Of a stretch of 64,000 bases of DNA, positions 50,649 to 57,927 are shown piece after piece. Within the stretch, counting starts at the first letter, position 1. Each line of letters begins with the position of its first letter. The stretch lies in the NCBI RefSeq assembly GCF_032085515.1, contig NZ_JASXSX010000001.1, positions 372,001 through 436,000 of the forward strand, read 5' to 3'. Origin of the DNA: Gleimia hominis (lineage in GTDB: Bacteria; Actinomycetota; Actinomycetes; Actinomycetales; Actinomycetaceae). The notes beneath the pieces are model-generated. The model made no database searches. It saw only the letters and a list, made by a program, of their open reading frames with translations, and had not been told where the DNA came from. The translations under genes were made by a program, and so were the position numbers.

Positions 50649-52007
50649 ATGGATACGGCACAGAATATCCTCGAAACTATCCAGATGATCGAGGAAGACA
50701 AACTGGATATCCGCACGGTCACGATGGGCATTAACCTGCTGGATTGTGCGGATGCGGACCCGCAGCGGGCGCGGGAGCGGATTTATAAGCGGATCACTAC
50801 GCAGGCGAAAGACCTGGTGCGCATCGCCCGTGATGTGGAAGCGGAAATCGGGGTTCCGATTATTAACAAACGCATCTCGGTTACTCCAATTGCGCTGGTA
50901 GCGGCCGCGAGCGGGGTGGATGATTACGTTCCGTTTGCACAGACGCTTGATGCTGCGGCGCGGGCAGTGGGGGTGGATTTTATCGGTGGGTTTTCGGCAC
51001 TGGTTGAAAAGGGTGCGTCCTATTCCGATGAGGTACTGATGGACTCGCTGCCAGACGCGTTAGCGCAAACGCAAGTGGTGTGCGGGTCGGTGAATGTGGG
51101 GTCTTCGCGTGCGGGGATCAACATGTCGGCGGTGGCTCGCATGGGTGAGGTGATGAAGCAGGCGGCAGTTAAGACGGCGGACCAGTCGGGTTTAGGTGCG
51201 GCAAAACTGGTGGTGTTCGCGAACGCGGTGGGTGATAACCCATTTATGGCGGGTGCGTTCCACGGGGTGGAGGAGCCTGATGCCGTGATTTCCGTTGGGG
51301 TTTCTGGCCCCGGGGTGGTGAAGCGTGCCCTCGAGAAAGTGCGTGGAGAATCCTTTGACGTGGTGGCCGCGGAAGTGAAAAAAGCGGCGTTTAAGATAAC
51401 GCGCGTGGGCCAGTTGGTGGGCCGCATGGTTGCGCAGCGCTTGGGGGTGCGGTTTGGGATTGTTGACTTATCGCTCGCCCCCACTGCGGAAGTGGGGGAT
51501 TCAGTTGCCCGAATCCTTGAGGAAATCGGGGTGCAGCGAGTGGGGGCACCCGGCACTACCGCCGCGTTGGCACTGTTGAACGACGCGGTTAAGAAGGGTG
51601 GTTTGATGGCGTGCTCGCACGTGGGGGGCTTGTCAGGCTCGTTCATTCCCGTGTCGGAAGATATTGGGATGATTGAGGCGGTTCAGGCGGGGTCTATTAC
51701 TTTAGATAAGTTGGAGGCGATGACGTCGATCTGCTCGGTTGGGTTCGACATGATCGCACTGCCGGGTGACACTTCGGGGCAGACCCTCGCGGGCATGGTT
51801 GCGGATGAGGCCGCGATTGGAATCATGAACCACAAGACTACGGCGGCGCGGCTGATTGCGGTGCCGGGTGCGCAGGTGGGGGACGTGGTGGAGTTCGGTG
51901 GCTTGCTCGGCCGCGCCCCGGTTATCCCGGTGTCCAAGTTTTCTTCGCAAACCCTGGTGGAAAGAGGTGGGCGGCTTCCCGCGCCCGTGCACGGTTTGCG
52001 TAACTAA
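50649..52007 (+). CDS. PFL family protein (UPF0210/DUF711)
   Basis: A 452-residue protein matching the UPF0210 family, which shares a fold with pyruvate formate-lyase-type enzymes but has no established reaction. Recognisable blocks are GGFSALVEKGASYSDE, VCGSVNVGSSRAGINM and CSVGFDMIALPGDTSG. The ATG lies two bases after the ACT gene, so they are an operon. The last six codons including the stop (HGLRN-stop) are the first unit of a 19-bp tandem array running downstream. Confidence 0.92.
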   Translation: MDTAQNILETIQMIEEDKLDIRTVTMGINLLDCADADPQRARERIYKRITTQAKDLVRIARDVEAEIGVPIINKRISVTPIALVAAASGVDDYVPFAQTLDAAARAVGVDFIGGFSALVEKGASYSDEVLMDSLPDALAQTQVVCGSVNVGSSRAGINMSAVARMGEVMKQAAVKTADQSGLGAAKLVVFANAVGDNPFMAGAFHGVEEPDAVISVGVSGPGVVKRALEKVRGESFDVVAAEVKKAAFKITRVGQLVGRMVAQRLGVRFGIVDLSLAPTAEVGDSVARILEEIGVQRVGAPGTTAALALLNDAVKKGGLMACSHVGGLSGSFIPVSEDIGMIEAVQAGSITLDKLEAMTSICSVGFDMIALPGDTSGQTLAGMVADEAAIGIMNHKTTAARLIAVPGAQVGDVVEFGGLLGRAPVIPVSKFSSQTLVERGGRLPAPVHGLRN

Positions 52008-52083
52008 CCATGGTTTGCGTAACTAAGCAAGGTTTCCGTAACTAACCACGGTTTGGGCAATTAACTGCGGTTGCGCAATCAAC
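51990..52083 (+). repeat. Five-unit 19-bp tandem array spanning the PFL-gene stop
   Basis: Units are 51990-52008, 52009-52027, 52028-52046, 52047-52065 and a shorter 52066-52083. The first two, CACGGTTTGCGTAACTAAC and CATGGTTTGCGTAACTAAG, differ at two bases. The first includes the stop codon at 52005-52007. Further decayed material continues to about 52125. Confidence 0.95.
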
Positions 52084-52215
52084 TGCGGGTAGTTGCAGTT
52101 AATTGTGGATGGTTGCCGCTGCGAGCTTGCGGGTCTAAACCCGGGTAGTTGCAGTGGGTCCGCGATGGCCCCGCGGGTTTGCTTTCGGTTAGAATTGCCG
52201 GTGAGGTGATGGTAA

Positions 52216-53283
52216 ATGTCAACGCGGATCCCCATTTCAATACTTGATTTGTCACCAACGTCGCAGGGGCGTACCCGCAAGAACGCGCTGGATGATTCGT
52301 TGGAGCTGGTGCAGCTGGCGGAGCAGTGTGGGTACCGGCGTTACTGGATGGCGGAGCACCACGGTTCGCGCACGTTCATGTCGTCTGCGACGTCGTTGTT
52401 GTTGACGCGCGCGGCGGAGCACACGTCCACGATCCGGGTGGGTGCCGGGGGTGTGATGTTGCCGAATCACACGCCACTCATGGTTGCGGAGTATTACGGG
52501 ACGCTTGCCACTATTTATGGTGATCGGATTGATTTGGGTTTGGGGCGCGCCCCGGGGACGGATCCGGTGACGGCGCGGGCGCTTCACCGGTCGTCTGCAG
52601 ATTTGAATGATTTTGCAGATTCGGTTGCGCAGTTGCGTGCGTATTTGGGTCCGGTTCCTGATGATTCCGATGAGGGATTGTCTGGCGCGGAGGCCGCGGT
52701 GCTGGGTGTGCAGGCTAATCCGCGGGTGGTGCACCGGAAGGTGCGGGCGATTCCCGGTGAGGGCACGCAGGTTCCCTTGTGGATGTTGGGTTCGTCTTTG
52801 GGTGGGGCGCAGGTCGCGGCGGCGCTTGGTTTGCCGTATTCGTTTGCGTCGCATTTTGCGCCGAAGTTGTTGAAGCCGGCGGCGCAGACGTACCGGGCGT
52901 ATTTTGACGCGCAGGCTGCGGGCACGCCCGATGCTGCTCCGTATTTGATGCCGGCGGTTAACGTGGTGGTGGCGCCTACGAAGCAGGAGGCGGACTATTT
53001 GATGACCACGCAGCTGCAGGCGCAGTCTGGGTTGATTCACGGGCGGTTAGATAAGTTGGCGCCCCCGCGTGAGGATTGGGTGGTGCAGGACCGTCCGATT
53101 CCAAAGGATGCGCCCGGCGGGGTGGATCCGACGTATATTACGGGTGCGCCCGAGCAGGTTGTGGATCAGTTGGAGGCGTTCGCGGCCGATGTGGAAGCGG
53201 ATGAGTTGATGGTGGTGACGAACGTGTGGGATCCGACTTTGCGGCGGCGTTCCTACGAGTTACTTGCCCAAGCTTGGGTTTAA
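52216..53283 (+). CDS. Luciferase-like flavin-dependent oxidoreductase
   Basis: A 355-residue TIM-barrel LLM-class FMN-dependent protein of the MsnO8-like group. Signature blocks are YWMAEHHGSRTFMSS, GAGGVMLPNHTPL and DLGLGRAPGTDP. These enzymes oxidise or reduce small organic substrates with FMNH2 or F420, and the substrate is unknown. The ATG has GAGGTGATGG upstream. The codons for its last residues (A-W-V-stop) resemble the repeat unit that fills the gap to the next gene. Confidence 0.92.
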   Translation: MSTRIPISILDLSPTSQGRTRKNALDDSLELVQLAEQCGYRRYWMAEHHGSRTFMSSATSLLLTRAAEHTSTIRVGAGGVMLPNHTPLMVAEYYGTLATIYGDRIDLGLGRAPGTDPVTARALHRSSADLNDFADSVAQLRAYLGPVPDDSDEGLSGAEAAVLGVQANPRVVHRKVRAIPGEGTQVPLWMLGSSLGGAQVAAALGLPYSFASHFAPKLLKPAAQTYRAYFDAQAAGTPDAAPYLMPAVNVVVAPTKQEADYLMTTQLQAQSGLIHGRLDKLAPPREDWVVQDRPIPKDAPGGVDPTYITGAPEQVVDQLEAFAADVEADELMVVTNVWDPTLRRRSYELLAQAWV

Positions 53284-53288
53284 ATCCA

Positions 53289-53391
53289 GTGACTTTGCCT
53301 GCGGTTTTGTGTCGTGAATCCACCTGGGGTTTTTATCCCGTTAGTTTACTTGGAGTTTTCGCATCGTGAGTTTGCCTGGGGTTTTGGTGCC
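53289..53391 (+). repeat. Four-unit 25/26-bp array including the next gene's start
   Basis: Units are 53289-53313 (25 bp), 53314-53339, 53340-53365 and 53366-53391 (26 bp each), of the form GTGAnTTTnCCTGGGGTTTT plus six bases. The last unit is the first 26 bases of the following gene including its GTG. A decayed further unit (CTTGGGTTTAAATCC) overlaps the stop of the preceding gene. Confidence 0.93.
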
Positions 53392-54457
53392 GCGGGGTAG
53401 TTCTGACCGGCTCATGAGGGCGGTGGGTGCCGCGGTGGGTGCGGCGTGTGGTTCCGCGTTGGCAGGTCCGTGGTCGCTGCGCCAGCCACCGCGTGATGAC
53501 GAACCCGTTCGCATGCGTTCGGGCCGCTGGGGTGAACCGGTTGAATTAGCGGTTTTAGTGCTGGAGGTTGCGCAAGACGAGGCGGGTTATTCTGCTCCGT
53601 CTACACCAGCTGCCCAAGTCACCCCCTCGGGCCTTTCCACTCCCGCGGGGCTGCACAAGCTGTCAACCCGCATGCTCGCTTGGTTTAAGGCAGGTGAGCG
53701 GGACTTGCCCTCGGGGGTGCAAACCCTCTTGTCGGCCGCGGTGGACGCGGGGGCCCTAGCAGCCGAGACCGGTGGGGTAGGCGAAACCGGGGGAATAACC
53801 GTAGAAACCGGGGGTTTGACGCAGCTGGCGAACAAGCGGTTCGAAGGGCAGCGGGTGCGGGAGCGGTTTGCTGACAACCTGATTTTGCATTCGGGGTTGT
53901 CCGCGTTGGCAGCCACGAACGTGGGGCAGGCTGCGGTTGCGGCGGAGTCGGTGGCTCGCCTTACGTCCGCGCATCCACACACGGTGGCGGCAGCGGGGTA
54001 TTTGAGTGCCCTTATTTTTGAGGCAATCCACTCGGTGAAAGACCAGCCGGTGGCTCGGATCCGCCCGCATCTGGCGAGTTCACTGGTGTCGGAACTGGAA
54101 CGTCCCTTGATTCAAGAGGCGATCGGTGGGGGCGTGCGCGGAGCCGGGTTGTCTGCGTTGGACGCGCTTGCGGGGATGCATGCGGCGCTCGCGGTTGCAG
54201 TCGAAGAATCTGAACGCAACCCACGGCTCAACCCCGTGCAAGTGGGGGTTGAAGCGGCGGTGCGTGCCGGTGGGGATAGTGCCACTGTGGCGGCATTAAC
54301 CGGCGCGGTGCTTGGGGCCGTGTGGGGGCTTGCTGCGATTCCCGCTGAGTGGCTAGAACGAATTCACGGCTGGCCCGGGTTCAACTGGACGGGCTTGCGT
54401 GACCTCGCTGCGGGCGCGTTCCAAGCTCGCCTTGAAACCCCATCTTTGGGTCAGTAA
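53366..54457 (+). CDS. ADP-ribosylglycohydrolase-family protein, metal sites degenerate
   Basis: A 363-residue, mostly helical protein resembling ADP-ribosylglycohydrolases. The N-terminal GAAVGAACGSALAGPW corresponds to the family GxxxGxALG segment, and the C-terminal GGDSATVAALTGAVLGAVWG to the GGDTDTxAAxxGA motif. The usual metal-binding TDDT after the N-terminal helix is replaced by GEPVELAVLV, and the C-terminal DTD is DSA. De-ADP-ribosylation activity is therefore doubtful. The GTG start lies within a tandem-repeat unit and has no normal ribosome site. It overlaps the nucleosidase gene tail-to-tail by seven bases. Confidence 0.78.
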   Translation: MSLPGVLVPRGSSDRLMRAVGAAVGAACGSALAGPWSLRQPPRDDEPVRMRSGRWGEPVELAVLVLEVAQDEAGYSAPSTPAAQVTPSGLSTPAGLHKLSTRMLAWFKAGERDLPSGVQTLLSAAVDAGALAAETGGVGETGGITVETGGLTQLANKRFEGQRVRERFADNLILHSGLSALAATNVGQAAVAAESVARLTSAHPHTVAAAGYLSALIFEAIHSVKDQPVARIRPHLASSLVSELERPLIQEAIGGGVRGAGLSALDALAGMHAALAVAVEESERNPRLNPVQVGVEAAVRAGGDSATVAALTGAVLGAVWGLAAIPAEWLERIHGWPGFNWTGLRDLAAGAFQARLETPSLGQ

Positions 54458-55239
54458 CCGCACGGAAGGGCGCTCAGGAGGGCTTGAACTGCGTTCGCGG
54501 ACACTTGGGCGGCTTCGGACCCGTCAACGTGGAAATCGTCGCCGGCCTGGGGGCCGCACAGGTCCGATATTCCTCGTAAGGATAAGAATTCCACGCCTGT
54601 TTTTGCGCACACTTGGGCGGCGGCGGTGCTTTCCATGTCCGCTCCGATGGCGCGGGGGAATGTGGTGCGCATATTCTCCACGGTTTCTGTGGTTATAAAC
54701 GCGTCGGAGGAAGCCACTTGCCCGAACGTTAACCCGGGTACCTCCAAACTATGGGCCGCTGCCAACAGGGTTTGCCCGGCCGGGTAAGTGGCGGGCATGC
54801 CGGGTACTTGCCCGGGTTCGTAGTCAAACATGGTTGCGTCCGCCCGCGAATACGTGTAGTCCGTACCCGCGCACACGTCCCGCACCCGCGTGCTTGCCGC
54901 CAACCCGCCGGTAGTGCCCGCACACAGGTAAAACTTCGGCTGGTAGCGGCTGCACATAACCGTGGCGGCATACGCGGCGTTCACCAACCCGATGCCCGTC
55001 GTCACCACCACAACTCGCTTGCCGGCGATGGTGCCGACCGCCACGTCTAACCCAGCCTGCGTGGTTTGCTTAAACCCCTCCTGGGCAGCAAGGACCTCAA
55101 GAAAAGGAGCCGCTTCCATAGGCATGGCAGTCGCAATCACTATTTGTGGGCGGGCCGCATCAGAATCAGCGGTTTTAAACGTAGCTTCAAAATCGTTGTT
55201 AAAAGTGGAGTCAGGATTCAGATTCGGGCTAGTCGTCAT
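54451..55239 (-). CDS. MTA/SAH nucleosidase-family protein
   Basis: A 262-residue purine-nucleoside-phosphorylase-fold protein of the MTA/SAH nucleosidase type, which cleaves adenine from methylthioadenosine or S-adenosylhomocysteine. TTGIGLVNAAYAA, GADMESTAAAQVC and LRGISDLCG carry the glycine-rich, Glu and catalytic Asp motifs. I chose the ATG at 55237-55239. An in-frame ATG at 55293 and a long open frame to 55461 exist but lie off-family and overlap the divergent serine dehydratase. A futalosine hydrolase or other nucleosidase role cannot be excluded. Confidence 0.85.
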   Translation of the reverse strand: MTTSPNLNPDSTFNNDFEATFKTADSDAARPQIVIATAMPMEAAPFLEVLAAQEGFKQTTQAGLDVAVGTIAGKRVVVVTTGIGLVNAAYAATVMCSRYQPKFYLCAGTTGGLAASTRVRDVCAGTDYTYSRADATMFDYEPGQVPGMPATYPAGQTLLAAAHSLEVPGLTFGQVASSDAFITTETVENMRTTFPRAIGADMESTAAAQVCAKTGVEFLSLRGISDLCGPQAGDDFHVDGSEAAQVSANAVQALLSALPCGY

Positions 55240-55430
55240 GCTCACATTGTTCCACAGTATTTGCTTGAGGTTACAGCCCCTCTTTTCGTTCATTACAACC
55301 GATGGTGCGGGACACGCGTTGCCGGCGGGTAAATCGGCGGCTAAACGCGTATCGTTTGGCATATAACTGTACGTGCGTGAGTGCTGAGTGAAGTGGGTGC
55401 GCTTCGCAAGAGGAACCTGAAGGGGAAAGT

Positions 55431-56948
55431 ATGGTTTCAATCCAGAAAACACACGGGGCATCCCCAGCCGCGATGATGGCTGGTGAGATGGAGGCGAAAA
55501 CCACGCCCAGGCCCCTTTCGGTGTTCGACATGTTCACCATCGGAATCGGCCCTTCGTCTTCACACACCGTGGGGCCCATGTTGGCGGCAGCCGCGTTTGC
55601 ACGGAACCTCCAGAAAAAATGCGTCCACCCTACCCGCTTGAGGGTCGACCTGTTTGGGTCGCTGGGTGCTACGGGTCGTGGTCACTCCACAGACCGCGCG
55701 GTAATGATGGGGTTGGAAGGTTATGAACCGGCTACTGTGCCAGCCGAAGTGGTGGCTGGGATTGATGAGCGGGTGGCGAAGCAAGAACGCTTGCGTGTTA
55801 ACGGACAGGACGTGCCGTTCACCAGGGAAAGCATTGTGTTCCGCCCCCTTACGACACTGCCGTACCACGCGAACGCCCTCACCCTCACGGCGGAATATGA
55901 AGGCGGTAGCGTGGTTAAAACCTACTATTCAATCGGTGGTGGGTTCGTGATGGTTGACGAATCAGACGACCCAACCCACCCGGATGTGGCCGCGCTGGTA
56001 ACTGACGACGCGAAACAAACCCACGAGATTGCCGCGCCCTACCCGTTCGCAACCGCGCGTGAACTACTGGACCGGTGCGAACAAGCGGGCCTGTCGATCG
56101 CGCAGCTGGTGCGGGCAAACGAAGAGGCAGCGCACTCCCACGCGGAACTGAACAACTACCTGGACGCGGTTGAGGCGGCAATGGCGCAGTGCATAGAAGC
56201 GGGATGCACCACCCAGGGGGTGCTGCCGGGTGGGTTGAACGTGGCGCGCCGAGCTTCGAAACTGTTCGAAACCCTGCAAGACCGCACCAGTGACCAGCCC
56301 GCTGCCTGCGACGCACGCGCGTGGGTGGGGACGAACGCGGATCCGCTGCGGGCCATGGATTGGGTGAACTTGTATGCGCTCGCGGTGAATGAAGAGAACG
56401 CGGCCGGTCACCGAGTGGTTACCGCGCCAACAAATGGGGCGGCTGGCGTGATTCCCGCGGTTTTGGGATATTTGCTGCATTTTTGCCCTGAGGGACAGGC
56501 CGACCCGGTGCGGGGAAGGCGTGACTTCTTGCTGGCCGCCACCGCGATCGGCGGGTTGATTAAGACGAATGCGTCGATCGCGGGCGCGGAAGTGGGGTGT
56601 CAAGGCGAGGTTGGTTCGGCTTCCGCGATGGCTGCCGCTGGGCTTGCCGAGGCACTGGGCGGTACCCCGATGCAGGTGGAGAACGCGGCAGAGATCGCGA
56701 TGGAGCATTCGCTGGGCATGACGTGCGACCCGGTTGGGGGCCTGGTGCAGATCCCATGTATTGAACGCAACGCTATTGCGGCGGTGAAAGCGATTAACGC
56801 GGCCCGCATGGCTCTGTGGGGGGACGGTCGGCACACGGTGCCGCTGGACGCGGCGATTGAAACGATGTGGCAAACCGGGCAGGACATGCATTCGCGGTAC
56901 AAGGAAACCTCGGTCGGGGGGCTAGCGGTAAACGTGGTGGAATGCTAG
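55431..56948 (+). CDS. sdaA: L-serine ammonia-lyase, iron-sulfur type
   Basis: A 505-residue single-chain [4Fe-4S] L-serine dehydratase that converts serine to pyruvate and ammonia. The beta domain opens with SVFDMFTIGIGPSSSHTVGP. The alpha domain has the cluster cysteines in AGAEVGCQGEVGSA and in MTCDPVGGLVQIPC. The ATG is preceded by AAGGGGAAAG. It diverges from the nucleosidase gene. With the D-lactate dehydrogenase and arc genes it supports fermentative amino-acid use. The enzyme is oxygen-sensitive. Confidence 0.95.
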   Translation: MVSIQKTHGASPAAMMAGEMEAKTTPRPLSVFDMFTIGIGPSSSHTVGPMLAAAAFARNLQKKCVHPTRLRVDLFGSLGATGRGHSTDRAVMMGLEGYEPATVPAEVVAGIDERVAKQERLRVNGQDVPFTRESIVFRPLTTLPYHANALTLTAEYEGGSVVKTYYSIGGGFVMVDESDDPTHPDVAALVTDDAKQTHEIAAPYPFATARELLDRCEQAGLSIAQLVRANEEAAHSHAELNNYLDAVEAAMAQCIEAGCTTQGVLPGGLNVARRASKLFETLQDRTSDQPAACDARAWVGTNADPLRAMDWVNLYALAVNEENAAGHRVVTAPTNGAAGVIPAVLGYLLHFCPEGQADPVRGRRDFLLAATAIGGLIKTNASIAGAEVGCQGEVGSASAMAAAGLAEALGGTPMQVENAAEIAMEHSLGMTCDPVGGLVQIPCIERNAIAAVKAINAARMALWGDGRHTVPLDAAIETMWQTGQDMHSRYKETSVGGLAVNVVEC

Positions 56949-57055
56949 TGCAGGCAGTGGGTGTCCACGGTTTTCCCTCAGGCTAATATCGCGCGAAGGC
57001 GTGTGAAAGCGCGTTAAAATGCGCGAAACTACGTGTGGGCGGAAAACTGTGAGAA

Positions 57056-57103
57056 ACACGCTATTTAGTGGGTAGTGCGAAACTCAACCACTAAGTGTAG
57101 TGT
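57056..57103 (+). promoter_or_regulatory. Tandem NrdR boxes upstream of nrdHIE
   Basis: ACACGCTATTTAGTGG (57056-57071) and CCACTAAGTGTAGTGT (57088-57103) each match the 16-bp NrdR consensus at 12 positions, counting the ACAC/GTGT ends. They start exactly 32 bp apart, about three helical turns, the usual NrdR arrangement. They lie about 80 bases before nrdH, so nrdHIE is probably repressed by NrdR-dATP. Confidence 0.75.
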
Positions 57104-57182
57104 TTACACCGTAGGATTTTTCACCAAGCGAGATTTAAGAACGCATTCCAAAAAGGGGTGCGGACCGACCGGAAGGGCCAGA

Positions 57183-57422
57183 ATGATCACGGTTTACAGT
57201 AAACCCATGTGCGTACAGTGCGATGCTACGAAGCGGGCGTTGAACCGCCAAAAACTGGAGTACAAGACAGTCGACATCACGGTTGACCAGCAGGCGTACG
57301 AGTACGTGACTTCCCTGGGGTTTGCGCAGGCACCCGTGGTGGTGGCTGGCGACCAGCAGTGGGCGGGATACCGGCCGGACCTCATTAAGAAAATGGCGAA
57401 AGAACTCGCGGTAGCGAACTAA
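57183..57422 (+). CDS. nrdH: Glutaredoxin-like NrdH
   Basis: A 79-residue thioredoxin-fold electron donor to class Ib ribonucleotide reductase. The active site is C10-V-Q-C13 after MITVYSKP. The ATG at 57183 follows GGAAGGG, and the longer frame from 57075 is upstream regulatory DNA. It is recharged by thioredoxin reductase. It heads nrdH-nrdI-nrdE. Confidence 0.96.
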   Translation: MITVYSKPMCVQCDATKRALNRQKLEYKTVDITVDQQAYEYVTSLGFAQAPVVVAGDQQWAGYRPDLIKKMAKELAVAN

Positions 57423-57525
57423 ACCTGCCACGTGCGCTAGCCACGGCAGCCAGGTAAGGCGGGTCACTAAAATAGCGCAGAATACACAGAAGTCATTTAG
57501 TTTTATAGGTGAGGTCAACCCGAAA

Positions 57526-57927
57526 GTGGTGCATGTCGTTTATTTTTCTTCGGTAACGGAAAACACGAAACGTTTTGTGGATAAGCTCGGTTTTGAAGCG
57601 AAACGGATTCCGCTTAGGCCCCGCGACCCGTTCTTGTACGTGGATGAACCGTACGTGCTGGTCGTACCCACCTATGGGGGTGGCAACGTGGGGGGCGCTG
57701 TGCCGAAGCAGGTAATTAAGTTCTTGAATGTGAAAGAGAACCGAGATTTGTGCCGCGGCGTGATCACAGGTGGGAATTCAAATTTTGGTAAAGCGTACTG
57801 TCTGGCGGGGGACATTATTGCTAAGAAGTTGAACGTCCCGCACATGTATCGGTTTGAACTACTGGGCACACCACAGGACGTGGATGTGGTCCGCAAAGGA
57901 TTGGAAGAGTTTTGGCAAACAATTTAA
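57526..57927 (+). CDS. nrdI: Flavodoxin-like NrdI
   Basis: A 133-residue flavodoxin-fold protein that helps assemble the dimanganese-tyrosyl cofactor of NrdF. YFSSVTENTKRFVDKLG is the FMN-phosphate loop, and PTYGGGNVGGAVPKQV and GGNSNFGKAYC are the other family blocks. The start is GTG 57526, or the adjacent GTG 57529, with AGGTGAGGT upstream. It overlaps nrdE by 16 bases. Confidence 0.96.
   Translation: MVHVVYFSSVTENTKRFVDKLGFEAKRIPLRPRDPFLYVDEPYVLVVPTYGGGNVGGAVPKQVIKFLNVKENRDLCRGVITGGNSNFGKAYCLAGDIIAKKLNVPHMYRFELLGTPQDVDVVRKGLEEFWQTI

Noticed and set aside
54451..55461. Long form of the nucleosidase starting at 55461
   Set aside because: The extra 74 residues overlap the divergent serine dehydratase and lack family likeness; the start at 55239 fits better.
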